Origin: Strigamia acuminata
Lineage: Eukaryota; Arthropoda; Chilopoda; Geophilomorpha; Linotaeniidae
Assembly (NCBI GenBank): GCA_949358305.1
Contig: OX442315.1
Span: forward strand, 26,562,427-26,626,426
Length of the DNA stretch: 64,000 bases
Direction: 5' to 3'
This document shows, piece by piece, positions 11,568 through 23,441 of the stretch (its first letter is position 1; every line of letters starts with the position of its first letter). The notes under the pieces are model-generated. The model ran no database searches. It saw only the letters and a list, made by a program, of their open reading frames with translations, and was not told where the DNA came from. The position numbers were made by a program, and so were the translations under genes.

Positions 11568-12834
11568 GATCAATGCACAGGAGGACCATAATAGTGCATA
11601 TTTTACTACACTTCTGAGGGAGCATTTTTGCGGCTCTTTCTTGTTTGGAGTGAATAAATGAATATTATACTCTCATTGTAAACTATAGTCTTGTTTGATT
11701 AACTGCAAGTTTACCACGACAACTAATATGGTGGTGTGTACGCTAAGGCTATAAGTTGTACGATTGTAAACCCGTTTTTGCTTGAAACCCAAATAGTGTG
11801 ATATCAATAAATTAGTTGAAATAATTATTGGTGTTTTCCAATTTCTACCACGTGACTTGCAGACCAGATTCCGATTGGTTGAAAAATAAATGCATATTTA
11901 AGTAGCTACGTCAAAATTTTCGGTCACGTGACAAGTGGTCGCCATATTGGTATTTAACATTAGTTGATGAGCACAAAATATACCGGTCATCTAATAGGGG
12001 ACGAGATCGTAAATCAGAGCGTTTTACGGACAAAACGGCATTCTCAGCAGGTGAGCACGAATTACTATGTCCAATATCTGTTCAATTTCGCCGCGATAAT
12101 ATGGTCCGAAGTGTTTTGAATCGCCCGCTAAATTTTGGAGCCGTTTTCACGTCCAGTACCACCCTAAGCAACTGAATGAAACACCGGTTAGAGATTAATC
12201 GTAAAGTTAAAATTTCGAAAAAGCCCTCGGAAAAGCCATTCGATGCTGGATTACAGAGTTAAATGCACTTTATTCATTCCATTGTTAGCTAGTAATGCAG
12301 TGCGTGGGCACTAAGTGAACTACAGCCTTGTTGCTAACTATCTTAACTAATCAAACCACGAAAGCATCGGCCCTCTAGCGGTGATGGGGAAACCGTGGAT
12401 AATGAAAAGTCCGTTCGTGATGTTAGTTCAAATTTCAACAAATTTGATACATTTACTTTTAAATAATACTGGATAAAGTTGTACGAATTCTAACGTTCTT
12501 TTCCGAAAGGTATTTTAAAAAGATCAACAGAGAAGTGCGCTTAATTCATGCATTGTGTTGTTTGCGATTCACTCGCTTACGTTAAGCCTAAAAACTAGCG
12601 GGCACACGACCTCTCGACCGTATTTCGTTAAAATGCCATTTGGCTTCGCGGATCTCGTTTGAATTGTTTCGGTGATTGTTTAGTAAGTGATTTCGGAGTT
12701 CGACTTTTCCTTTATTTCTCAGATTGTACACATTTCACACATAGATTTTTCTATTAAAATAACAAAAAAATCGATAACGTTACTCATTTATTTTTTTCTT
12801 TTGTTTAGTGCTGTCGAATAGACGTTAAATCCCG
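11568..12834 (+). promoter_or_regulatory. MEP-1 promoter and 5' untranslated region with split leader
   Basis: About 1.27 kb before the MEP-1 start. Two CACGTG E-boxes are visible, at 11849-11854 and inside the 10-bp palindrome GTCACGTGAC at 11923-11932, a typical site for USF/MITF/TFEB-class bHLH-zipper factors. A probable noncoding first exon ends at 12050 (CAG|GTGAGC). The matching acceptor is TTTGTTTAG, ending at 12809 just before the start codon, giving an intron of about 760 bp. No other gene is seen. Confidence 0.55.
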
Positions 12835-15800
12835 ATGATGGCCACTTGTAATAACTCAAAGGATCACGTTCCCGAGTCTGGTGAATCAGAACCTGGTGAA
12901 GAGGAGTCGAATAAAATTGATTCGTCTACGGAAAAAGCGGATGATACCGAGGTGAACGACGATACTGATGAGATAACCAAGGAATCGCCGGTCGAAGCGG
13001 ATGGTCTGTCGGTAGTCGCCGAACCGTCGACGGAACCTCAACCGATGGACGCGGACGACGACGATGATGACGACGATACGGACAAACCGTTGGATGAAAC
13101 TCTAGCGATGGACGTCGCCGATCCAGACGACGAAACTCCACCGACGGATGAAACTCCGTCGACGGATGACAAACCGTCGGAAGAGGCTCCACCGACGGAC
13201 GTGAAAGCATCATCGGTAGTCGTTACAAAATCTCCATTAGTTAGCAGACGGAAAGGACGGCGCCATCGACGAAGAAAAATTGGTATGCCCAGGTCTCCCA
13301 GGAGCAACAACTGCCATTCACCGAAGGCGAAAATAGCCAAGTTGGACGGCCAAAGCGACGTGAACGGAGCGATTTCAACGACGAATGTTGACGAACTGAA
13401 TGATAAAACGAACGACGAAAACGACGAGCATTCGAAGGAGTCGAAGGATGTGTTCAACAGTGAGGGGACTTTAAACGCGAGACCAAAAAGGAATGCTTCG
13501 ATCGACAAGAAGCCGATTATAATGGAGATGCGCGAGACGCGAAGCAAGACGAAAGCGAGCGAGGAGGCGCGGATCAAGAACTCAGTGCCTAAAATGCCTG
13601 ATGAAAACAAGCCTCGAACAATTATTGTCACCGAGACGAAGTCTCTAGCTCAGGTTATAAACAATGCAGTGCGTAAAGATGGGCGCGGTATGCAGGAGAA
13701 CAGTAAACCAACTCTGGTTATCATCGAGACGAAATCGCCTTCCGAGGTGATCACCATGTCCACCAAACCGTCGACAAACATTTCCAAGACGATAACCGTG
13801 GAGACGGGATCGCGCAAAAACAGTTCGGCCACCACGTTGACCCCCGTGGCGAAACTGTCGACTCTGGCCAACTCGAAACAGATCGGAAGAGAGATAACCG
13901 TGTCCGCTGCCAGTAGCGTTGCCCAGCAACTGACGCCGTCGGTGATTGAAGACGGCGGAATGGCGGTGGAAGTGCCGTCCCTCGTCGTCCCGTACCTCAT
14001 CGAGTACCCACCTTCACGGACCATCTCGGAGTTTCTTAAAATGCTGCCCTTAGATCCGAAAGAAATCAAAGAATTGGAAGAAGCCAGCAAGAAAAAGGCC
14101 CTGCTCGCTTCCAACTCTTCATCTACCTCCTCGCAAAGCAACAACCCCTACTACTCGGGCAGTGGCAGGCCACGAGCGATCGACAGATGGGGCGCGTATT
14201 TCGACAGTTCTCTAGGAAAGTTTTTCTCGGAAATCGGGCTGAGTTTGGCCAAGGAATGGGTGCAGACGGATTTGGTACGATCGCAGCAGCGCAAGGCGGA
14301 CAAGGAGGGTCGGTCGTCGCGGGACCGGACTGTGGAAGTGTTGGTGAAGGGCTTGAACGACACGAAGGAGAAGAACGAACCATATCATTTTTCGCTTATG
14401 AAGTGCGTGCATTGCAACTTCAAAACTGAATCGATTCACGTTATGAACAGACATTACGATTTCCCCCACGAGCATCACATGGAATTTAAATGCAATTTTT
14501 GTACGCTGTCTACTCGTATTATTAAAGACATAATTTTTCACATGGAGGCCGAGCACGGCGTCGTGGCCAAAGTGGAGAGGCCCATTTGTTTTTTCCAGTG
14601 CCCGCTCTGTGATTTCGAGGACAATTCGAGGGCCAAGGTGTCGAAACACACGATGAAGTGCGCGAAAAAGTTTGTTCCCGACAGGAATCTGGCTCCGACC
14701 TCGGAGTTCGACCCGCCAGCCAAGAGGGCCAAGGTGTACCCCATAATTCCGCATGGGGTGTCCATGCTGCCAGTGACCAGTTCCAAGTTGGGCTCGACCA
14801 GCCTCAACCAGCAGCTGTTTGCGAACAAATCCAAGATCACTCTGAAGCCCAAAGACCTTAAAATGTCCATTGCTCCCAACCAAGGAGCGTATAGAACTTT
14901 GGGCTCGATTGGAAATAATGTTTATTATCGTTCAGGTAACATGGTGTACTCGCAGTCGAATCGCGCTGGATCGCAAGTGTACGTCCCATCGACTAGTCAG
15001 CCCATGTTGTTGTCGTCGTCGTCGTCCACCTCATCCTCCAACCAGATTTACCAGGTCCTCAACAGCACGGGTCAACTCATGTCCGTCGGAAGCCTCGGCC
15101 AAGTGAATAATCAGCGTTTCACCATCCTGCCAACAGCAACATCGAATAGCACGAATCTATCGGGTGGACCGACGCCCGTCGCGCTCGTACCCAACATCGC
15201 GTCGGCAGGCAGCGGGCCCAGATCGGTGCTGGTCGGCGGCTCGCAGCGACTGCAGCCGCCCAAGCCCAACATCTCCATCACGCCCATCACCAACAGCGGC
15301 AAGACGTCGGTCCTGCAGCAGAGAACTCGTCTGCCCACCCCCTCGGCCACGATGACCAAGCTGGGCGCGCACAACGCCTCGTCGTTTGTCGTGTGTGAAA
15401 TCTGCGACGGTTACATCAAGGACTTGGAACAGTTGCGAACGCACATGCAGTGGATCCACAAAGTGAAGATTCATCCAAAGATGATCTTCAACCGACCGCC
15501 CCTCAACTGCCAAAAGTGCCAGTTTAGGTTTTTTACGGACCAAGGACTCGAACGACACTTGCTCGGTGCTCACGGACTCGTGACGTCGAGCATGCAAGAG
15601 AACGCCAACAAGGGCCAGGACAGTGGTCGCTGCACGATTTGCGGCAAAGTGTTCCAATGGAAACTGCTGGCGCACATGTCCAAGGATCACAACATGATCT
15701 TGAAGCCGGCTCATCTGTCGTACAAGTGTACGGTGTGTGCGGCCACGTTCGGCATGTACAAACTGTTTGAAACGCACGTTTACCAGGCTCACAGCACAGT

Positions 15801-16659
15801 GGCCAAGCGGGTTTTAGACGCGCCTGATGAAAAGAAAGGTAAGATCCCGGTTTATTGTATTGAGACGAGCAATGATTATGAGGTGATTGACTTGTCTTCA
15901 TGTTTAGACTGTTCGGTTTGTGGTATGTCCTTTGATGGACGGGTGGGCGATTTTAGCCGGCATTGGCGCAAAGAGCATCTAAAGTCTTGTCACGTCAAAC
16001 TTTGCCGTGTGGACAAGTGTGACAAATGCTTGTCTCAGTCTGGCACGAGTTTAAACGAGGGTGATGAATCTGATGATGACGATGATTGTGTAATCCTCCA
16101 TGATAATTCTGTTGTCTCTGATGCAGAATCAGTCGGTGCTGAAACGACGACGGCGACGACGACGACCACGACGTCGACTCCTACTACTTCCAGTGGTGGT
16201 GGTGCTGCTACTGTTTCCGCTGCTGCTCGAACCGAGGCGAAGAAGCCGGTCGTAGAGCAGGTTAAAAAGGAACTGGACGTGGGGAAAATAATGGGTAAAA
16301 GTGAAAAAATAAAAGACACTAAAGTCGCTGAAGTTGATGACGACGACGACGACGATGGTGATGACGATGAAGATGTTAAAACGGACCTAGATAGAGTAAG
16401 TGACAGTAGTCTGTTGAATTCGGACAAAGAGAAGGATAAGACTAAGAGTCAGAGTACTACCGCCACTGTCGTTGAGGACGGGGACGGGGACGGGGATGAG
16501 ACGGTGGACGAGGAGGAAGAGGAGGAGGAGACTGCCTTAGACATGGAAGTTGAATCTCACGATGTCGACCATCACAGTCAGGACTCGATTCACACGGATG
16601 AAGATGATGACAACGATGAACTAATTGATGAAGAAGAACAAGCTACGCCTGTTTTTTGA
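12835..16659 (+). CDS. MEP-1: MEP-1-like C2H2 zinc-finger chromatin protein
   Basis: Seen: a single large open frame of 1274 residues. Residues 1-120 are acidic and repetitive (Asp/Glu/Thr), followed by basic patches (RRKGRRHRRRK). A conserved core follows: SGRPRAIDRWGAYFDSSLGK and AKEWVQTDLVRSQQRKAD. Seven or more C2H2 fingers come next, in two groups (about 520-610 and 850-1065), for example CVHCNFKTESIHVMNRH, CNFCTLSTRIIKDIIFH, CEICDGYIKDLEQLRTH, CQKCQFRF and CTVCAATFGMYKLFETH. The C-terminus is again acidic. Known: MEP-1 binds Mi-2 (the MEC/NuRD-type repressor) in flies and worms and takes part in repression of germline and proneural genes. The family call rests on the core and the finger spacing. 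A segment at 15839-15907 looks like an optional intron. Long antisense open frames are by-products of codon bias. Confidence 0.82.
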   Translation: MMATCNNSKDHVPESGESEPGEEESNKIDSSTEKADDTEVNDDTDEITKESPVEADGLSVVAEPSTEPQPMDADDDDDDDDTDKPLDETLAMDVADPDDETPPTDETPSTDDKPSEEAPPTDVKASSVVVTKSPLVSRRKGRRHRRRKIGMPRSPRSNNCHSPKAKIAKLDGQSDVNGAISTTNVDELNDKTNDENDEHSKESKDVFNSEGTLNARPKRNASIDKKPIIMEMRETRSKTKASEEARIKNSVPKMPDENKPRTIIVTETKSLAQVINNAVRKDGRGMQENSKPTLVIIETKSPSEVITMSTKPSTNISKTITVETGSRKNSSATTLTPVAKLSTLANSKQIGREITVSAASSVAQQLTPSVIEDGGMAVEVPSLVVPYLIEYPPSRTISEFLKMLPLDPKEIKELEEASKKKALLASNSSSTSSQSNNPYYSGSGRPRAIDRWGAYFDSSLGKFFSEIGLSLAKEWVQTDLVRSQQRKADKEGRSSRDRTVEVLVKGLNDTKEKNEPYHFSLMKCVHCNFKTESIHVMNRHYDFPHEHHMEFKCNFCTLSTRIIKDIIFHMEAEHGVVAKVERPICFFQCPLCDFEDNSRAKVSKHTMKCAKKFVPDRNLAPTSEFDPPAKRAKVYPIIPHGVSMLPVTSSKLGSTSLNQQLFANKSKITLKPKDLKMSIAPNQGAYRTLGSIGNNVYYRSGNMVYSQSNRAGSQVYVPSTSQPMLLSSSSSTSSSNQIYQVLNSTGQLMSVGSLGQVNNQRFTILPTATSNSTNLSGGPTPVALVPNIASAGSGPRSVLVGGSQRLQPPKPNISITPITNSGKTSVLQQRTRLPTPSATMTKLGAHNASSFVVCEICDGYIKDLEQLRTHMQWIHKVKIHPKMIFNRPPLNCQKCQFRFFTDQGLERHLLGAHGLVTSSMQENANKGQDSGRCTICGKVFQWKLLAHMSKDHNMILKPAHLSYKCTVCAATFGMYKLFETHVYQAHSTVAKRVLDAPDEKKGKIPVYCIETSNDYEVIDLSSCLDCSVCGMSFDGRVGDFSRHWRKEHLKSCHVKLCRVDKCDKCLSQSGTSLNEGDESDDDDDCVILHDNSVVSDAESVGAETTTATTTTTTSTPTTSSGGGAATVSAAARTEAKKPVVEQVKKELDVGKIMGKSEKIKDTKVAEVDDDDDDDGDDDEDVKTDLDRVSDSSLLNSDKEKDKTKSQSTTATVVEDGDGDGDETVDEEEEEEETALDMEVESHDVDHHSQDSIHTDEDDDNDELIDEEEQATPVF
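15839..15907 (+). other. Possible in-frame optional intron (exitron) in MEP-1
   Basis: A 69-bp stretch begins GTAAGATCC and ends TTCATGTTTAG, is visibly more AT-rich than its flanks and has no stop. Its removal joins GAAAAGAAAG to ACTGTTCG, giving DEKK-DCSVCGMSF and keeping the frame. Retention adds 23 residues just before a zinc finger. Splice signals and a possible TGATTGACT branch site are visible. Which form is used is not known. Confidence 0.5.
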
Positions 16660-18141
16660 GAGCGAATGTTAGTGTAACATTTTTTTTCTTTTATTTTATA
16701 CAAAAAAAATGCTTTTAGGTTTAAACTCAAACTCATGCTTAGGGACCTACAAAGTTCTCAAAATAATTGACAGTACTCATTTGCATTTAAAAATACAAGT
16801 AACAATGTTATTGTTAAAGGGGTTAGTATGATTGCTGTAAAGAAAAAGAAATGTAATTAAAAGTAATATTAACCTTGAATTTTTTAGTCTTTTATTTTGT
16901 TTTTTTTTATATTTTTGCCACAATAAATCTCAGGTAAATTTGGAAATATATATATTAGAATTTTTAAGTTATTTACATTTATATCTGGAATTTTGTAGGT
17001 TCGAAAGATGAGTGAGATTTTTGGATTACTGCAGGCAATCATTTTGTAGTGGTTCACGTTACAAGTAGAGATTTTCTACGTGGGAATTATTAAAGCAATT
17101 GTAAATTAAGATGAATATAAATATTGAGAAATAATGCAGATTGCTTTGAATTTCATGTATAACCCCCATCAGTGCGATATAAACTTTTTCAAGGGGAAAA
17201 AAAAGTGTAATAAATAAAGAAACAGCATACAAAAATGTTTTGGTGGGTTTTTTGGGAGGGAAAGTGATTTTGTATTGATTTATTGCGAGGAAATGAAACA
17301 ATATTGAATTATAATAAGGTTTGGTGACTCGCATCTAAAAATATTTTGTTATCTGTGTCCCCTTGTATTATTTTTACGTATTATCCTGATTTATGGATAA
17401 GTTGTATTGGGTTTGCTTAGTGCATATTGTAAAAGCTAAAAGTACGCAATTTTTGTGGGGCTCTATGTGCTCATAATCTCCAAAAAAGAAAAAAATATGT
17501 AAAAGAAAAACAAAAAAAAGATCAAAAAACGTGTAACAAATTGGATTTTTGTTTGGGTTTGGCGCTTTTGTCATTGTTTTATTTAAAATGAAATATATAG
17601 TCATTAGAATGAAATTGAGTTGGAAATATCATACCTAAGATCATAATTGTTACGATGACTTTAAATACAAGTTTTCTTTTTTAATTTGCAAGTATACTTT
17701 TGAATAAAACAAATTCATACATAAAACTAATTCAAAATGTAGTAGTTGCTGAAAATTTGCTATTCTGCAGGCAGAATTTTTTGCAAATAGAAAGGTATAA
17801 TATGTGACTTATTTTTTGATTTACTTTTGATTTCTGTTTTTGTTTATTTAATTTTCGAAAAGAAAAATATAATTTTTTTTCTTTCATTTTTAGTTATTTG
17901 TAGTTGTTTTGAAAATTTTAAACCTGGGGAAGGGGATGCAGTTGAGATAATAAAAAATTTAAATAAAAAAAAAATAAGATTCTGGGTAGAAAGTGCTATT
18001 TTATTACTGATGACTGAAAGTACATGTAGTCCCTCTTGAAATCATAGTTAATGTGGATGATAATTAAGTGTATATCATTGCAAAAAAAAAGGATTAAAAA
18101 GAAAAAAAAAAGAATAAATGTCAATTATGCAAGCTGATTAA
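16660..18141 (+). other. MEP-1 3' untranslated / intergenic region
   Basis: About 1.5 kb of AT-rich DNA with many A and T runs and several AATAAA strings. It probably holds the 3' untranslated region of MEP-1 and the short 3' end of FCSK on the other strand. Small open frames at 17059-17334, 17374-17604 and 17827-18039 are made of runs of A/T and have no coding character. Confidence 0.5.
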
Positions 18142-21100
18142 TTACTGCTTAGATATTGCCATTCCAGCTGTATCAATAACTGTATTATAAACGGTCACCT
18201 TGAATAGAAAAAAATATATTTTAGAATTTTATAATTGCTCGTTGATAATATTAACCTGTAAATCTTGTAATGTTTGCTGAATTTGCTTTTTCTTGTCGGG
18301 TTCTTTAGTTAATACGACTATGAATCCTCCACCGCCAGCTCCTGCCAACGTTTGGCCGTGCACCAACGGTTCAATTCGTTTCATCATCTCACGAATGGCA
18401 GCAGGGTCGCATCCTGGTGCAATGATTACTTTTTGCTGCCAATATCTGTTCATTAGGTGTCCTATTTTTGATAGATCTTCTGAAAGAAACGCCGTTTGGC
18501 AAAGATGTGAATTTTCCACCAACTCGTGGAAACATGAGACAATATCGGTGTCTCTGGCATACCAATTTCGAACCACGTTCTGCAATTAGAAAAATAGTCA
18601 TTTTTTAATATTACCGGTAATTTTTTTTAGATCAATGTTAAAGATATTAACTTGTAACAAATTCTTTGCCAGCCGAACTTTTCCCGTGTATATTAATAAT
18701 ACGTGACGGTTAAATAGCTCCAGAAATTCAGGAGTCAGTGGAATATGTTCGATTTGTACTTTGAGCGGAAGAGATTTGTCCGAAGATGCTAAATTAACGC
18801 CTCCAATTATTCCACCAACTTGGTCTTGCCACCCACCTCCGGTTGTGAGCATTTGTTCGAGGCACAAAACCTATTTAAAACAACATTAAAACATTATTCC
18901 TAAGCATTAATAAATCGTGAAATACGGAGGTTGACTTACTCCGTGAATGAGTGCTGATCGAGACCACTCATTTCCTACAACTGACCACAGAACAGCCAAA
19001 ATAGCTCCTGCCAAAATGCTGCTAGTTCCCAAACCCGAACCTTGCGGCACATTAGCCCAAGTTTGTAGTTGTATTCCACCGCCATATTTTCCCAACAGTT
19101 GGTCTTGTAAACTTAATTCTGATTGGACATCAACTACATTTGTGTAAATTATTGCAACTTTCAATAGCGCTCCTGCAGCTGAGAGATGCTTATAATCGGT
19201 TAAGTGTTGCATCTGATGAATACCGATTCGTTTTGCAGTAGTTTCTTCAGCTCCCATAACGAGTTCTATAATTGGCTCGACGATACGTTTAGCTTTAGCT
19301 CCGATGGGTTTCTTTAAAATAGTATATGATTTATATTTAATTCAAATGTTGAACTTCTCTTATACCTTTCCATCAATAAGCAATGCAACGTTTACAACAC
19401 TGCCACCTAATTCGTAACAAATCGGCGGTGTATCGCTCCAACCGCCTTGTAAATCTACTCGCACGGGACACTCCGCCATTATCCATTTCCCAACTGGTGG
19501 TAAAGTACATGGTTGTAGATAAACAAACTGAAATAAAAATTTTGTTGAAACTATTTTTATTGATGTAAGTTGGTGGAATATACCTGGTTGGCAGTCATAA
19601 CAGCATGTCTGATTAAAATCTGAGCCGCACCCTCGTAATGCCTAGCAGCTCTGGTTAATTTAATTGGCAAATCTAACCAATTGTTTCTTTCAATCTGCAG
19701 AGAATTAACTCCAATTTCAATCGAACCTCGAGTCCCTTTATCCAATATGCTGAAAGCAGTTGCCCAATTCTGATTAGCCGCAGGTCCACTTCGCAGTCCC
19801 CCGTCTTTGCCCGCCATAATTCCTAATAAATCTGCAATACACGCCAGAGTTCTTGCCGCTTTCCCAGGATCCCAGCGATTAAAATCGAATGATTTAGCAA
19901 CTAAAAATAAGTTCACTATTAATATACATTGCTTTTCATTATCTATTTGATTCGTACCATAATCCAAAGTCCGGAGTAAACGTACGTGCCAGCCTTCAAT
20001 AACTGAACACTTGAAGTAGGGTAAAAGAGGACATTCCTTATTATGAATTAAAGTAAGCTCGATTAAATGAGATGTAATCTTGCAAAATAGTTGTTGTCTC
20101 GCTTTAAAATTGGCGGCTAATGAATTTCTAGACAATACGTCGTGAAGAGAAAGTCTCCGACTCTTCCGCCACCTATATTATGTTATATTTATATGTCAAT
20201 CTATAAAAGTGTAATAATATACTAACTGATTTAGTTGCGCCGGAGAAGTTTGGTGTAAATTTTGTAATAACTCGAGTGTAGCAATATCGGTCGAAATGGG
20301 GAACAAATGTGCATTCATTAAGCACATCGGTTGTGTCTAGAAAAAATGAATTCGGTGATGTGTATTATTTAAAAAGATCACGCGGTACTTGATTGATGTC
20401 CCACAGATCACTGGCAGTTATTTCAGTCTGGTCGAAAAGATACTTCCAAGGAATATTGCAGAATGTGGCATCAGTTGAATGGAATGATTTAAATAGGTAA
20501 TCAAATAACCCGAATAAAACTCTTATTTTCTTTTCAGTTTGGTCATCGTCAATTATGTTCGTTTCTATCAAAACCAATTCTTCTTTCAGACTGATAGGGA
20601 TCTATAAAATAAAAAATAAACTAATAATAAATTAAATAAATTACTGTATATATAAACATGCCAATTCAGTTTCCATGTGAACCCCAACCATGTAACAACA
20701 TTGCCCTATCTCAATCGGGTAATCAGTTGATCCTTGTAAATCACAATGTTGAATCACAGAATTTTCGCCAAGTTTAGTAAACTGTAGAAAACTATTTGTA
20801 ATGAGCGGTGAATCTGTTTTTTTCGGAAGCTAAACAAATTAGCAATAAGTATGCAAATAAAACAATCGATATGAATTGTATACAATTGAATCAACAACTG
20901 CGACATGATTGAAAGAAGTTTGTGAAAACTTTTTTAAAATTTCAACATGATGGTCCGCATTGCTCGATTCATTCCAATATTTATGATGCAGGTCATCCAA
21001 AATGCCTTTAAAAATGAATAAAATTAAATTAAAATTAAATAAATTAAAAATGAGTAAAAAATATGTATATTTTTTACATGTTTTCATCTTATATTTATGA

Positions 21101-22347
21101 AGTACACTCCAAACTAAACTTCTAGCATGTTGAATAGACTTCGAAAACTTTTTTTTTTCATACCCATGTCTAACATTATAGGATTCGCAGTAATCTCCAG
21201 TAACAAACTTCTCTTCAGTTGCTTCAGATGTCATTGTCGTCAGAATATCAAAATACAACGATACCTAAAAAAAATCAACATATAATTGATAACACGAGTT
21301 GCTAATTTTTAATTAAACCTGAAGTGGTTTAGCTCCGTTGTCTTGCCCTAAATACGTGCAACTGTCAAGCGGTGCCAGAACGTGAAGAGAAAGCAAACTT
21401 TCTGCTACTGGAACGGACAAAAATACAATACCAGATACCTAAAAATTACTATTAAATTTTAATCCCCGTGTGTCGTTCTTTACAGTGCAATAACTCACCA
21501 CAGGCACATTTTTACCATCGAAGTTCAGCTGCTGCAGTTCATCGGTCGAACCCATATAAATGATATTCGCAACTGAATTATCATTTCCTATTTCAATTGT
21601 ACCGTGTTGTGTTGCATAATCAGCAATTTCCAAAGTTGAGAATAGCAGAACATCACAGGGTGTGGGGAGACTTAACGGCTGTTTTAATTCCCCGGTTAAC
21701 AACATTTCAGTACTGCAGACCCAAACACCACGTGAATAATTCGCAGCTATCTAATTACATTTAAAACCGACTGTAATATTATTATTATTGTTACCTAAAT
21801 TTTCTTGTTTACTTCTGATACTAAGCAATATATTTCTTCTAAGTTAGTAACTAATCCAGCTGGTTCAATGTGTTTATTTTGACCGTTTGAATTTGTTACT
21901 TTTTTTGGTAAAGTTAAAAAAGCTTTCCCAAGCGGATCAAACGGGTAGTCACGACCGTGATGAAGGATTAAAATTTGAGCAGTGTGAAGAACATCAGCAG
22001 TTACTACCTGTAAGTCAATTGTACATATTAATGTTGGTTATAAACAAAATTTGACATTTTTCAAGCAACCTGGTAATCATTTTTGACGCTTAAATGCTCA
22101 GCTACTGCTAACAACGCATTGAGTGTTGCACTGCCACTTCCTATCCCAACTTCTGGATCTTCAACAGTAAGTATCGATGCAGCTTTATTAATTTTTCCTT
22201 TCTTTTGAAGAGTTTCTAGTTCTGTGGAATTTATAAAATTTGTTAATAATGATGTCAGTTTGTTGAGTTTCAAGTATTTTACTTACCAGACTGAATTGCA
22301 GACACATTAACCGATTTATTACATGTTATTACTACAGCGGTCCACAT
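18142..22347 (-). CDS. FCSK: L-fucose kinase
   Basis: Seen: minus-strand exons from ATG 22347 ([19 protein letters not shown]) to TAA 18142-18144. The N-terminal half has [33 protein letters not shown] and [11 protein letters not shown], matching the pyrophosphorylase-like domain of vertebrate FCSK. The C-terminal half is a GHMP kinase: [35 protein letters not shown] (ATP-binding loop), [12 protein letters not shown] and [14 protein letters not shown]. Domain order and approximate length agree with human FCSK (1084 residues). Known: it phosphorylates free L-fucose to fucose-1-phosphate in the cytosol, the first step of GDP-fucose salvage. The N-terminal domain resembles fucose-1-phosphate guanylyltransferases, but the animal protein is regarded as a kinase only. 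Drosophila lacks this salvage route, so its presence here is a useful lineage marker. Confidence 0.95.
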
Positions 22348-22805
22348 GTTTTGTTAAATTGTATATTAAAACATGAAACTTGGGAGGAAACTTCAAGTCA
22401 TTTTGTTGATAGCCACCACTATCCAGTGCGCCCTCTACTAGCAAAATTAGTCGTTTATAATTCGCGATGGTTTTAATTCAACGAAGCCACTTGACTCATT
22501 GATTTAAGATAGTAATTTGTCTCAAAACAATTTATTTACGTAATGAAAATGACCAAATTAAATCGTTAGAAAATTTACAGATTTTGGAATACTTAATATT
22601 TGACACTGAAACGGCAAATTTTCACTGTTCCAGCTTGTTAAATATATTTTCGTTACAGCAAGGTATTCCAGGTGTTACTCAATATGAAAAAAAAGTTAAT
22701 TTTGCGTAATGATGATTCATGATAGTACAGAAATGAATACGAGTCCATCAAAACACAGTGTGAACAAGATTTTAGAGCGTTATGGAAAGTGACATTTCTG
22801 AACAT
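22348..22805. other. Intergenic: FCSK upstream / SNRPD1 downstream
   Basis: About 460 bp between two minus-strand genes. It should contain the FCSK promoter and the SNRPD1 3' untranslated region. I saw no further gene or distinct motif. Confidence 0.5.
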
Positions 22806-23441
22806 TTAACGACGTCCCCTACCACGGCCTCTTCCTCGACCGCGGCCACGACCACGACCCCGACCCCGGCCGGCACCGGCAGCTGATAATGATAATAATA
22901 AAAAATTAGATTGTTGTTCATATTTATATAATTTTTTTTTATCATACCGGCATCTTTCTTTTTTGCTTTTGCTTTTGGAGTGTCGTCAATTAGTAATGTT
23001 TCCAAAGGCAAACTGTCTGGGAGTATAAAATACCTAATGTTGTTGCCCCTTATGCTCAACGTCTCGAGCTGAACCGGGTCCCGGTTTTTTATGGTCATTT
23101 TAACCGATTTCAAATGGGTATTCATCGCAACATCCACACCTAATACAATATAACGGTATTATTATACACTTTCTTAATTAATGAGTGGTTTTATAGTGTA
23201 CCTGTAATTGTTCCATGAACCTGTGTGCCATTTTTAAGTTCTATTGTGACAGTTTCGTGGCTAAGTTTCATAAGAAATCTGCAAACAAAAGAGAAAAGCG
23301 ATTATTTAAAAACTGCGCCTTTAAAGCTTGTAAAGTATAAATAACAAGGTTTGGAATTGTGTTAAATGATGCACAATTTTGAAGAATATTTGAGTTTTTA
23401 TATTTAAAATTTTGCGTATTATTTTACCGGACTAGTTTCAT
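22806..23441 (-). CDS. SNRPD1: Small nuclear ribonucleoprotein Sm D1
   Basis: Seen: four exons, 23428-23441 (14 bases, MKLVR split), 23202-23278, 22948-23139 and 22806-22882. The protein is [19 protein letters not shown], then [20 protein letters not shown] (Sm1 motif), [20 protein letters not shown] (Sm2 motif) and a C-terminal run of Gly-Arg dipeptides ending GRGRRR-like before TAA. Length of about 120 residues equals human SmD1 (119). Known: one of seven Sm proteins that form the ring on U1, U2, U4 and U5 snRNAs; the GR tail is symmetrically dimethylated by PRMT5 and recognised by SMN. The tiny first exon is easy for automatic gene finders to miss. Confidence 0.97.

Noticed and set aside
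12926-13631. Long minus-strand open frames opposite the MEP-1 acidic region
   Set aside because: They mirror the Asp/Ser/Thr-rich codons of the plus-strand gene and show low-complexity translations (Ser, Val, Pro) with no domain. The same holds for antisense frames at 14212-15901 and 16035-16427.
16480-16505. Possible G-quadruplex in GGGGAC repeats near the MEP-1 C-terminus
   Set aside because: Only three G4 runs are present within Asp/Gly codons, and the acidic protein repeat explains them.
17059-18039. Several 70-90 codon open frames after MEP-1
   Set aside because: They lie in AT-rich 3' flank and show only hydrophobic or lysine-rich low-complexity translations.
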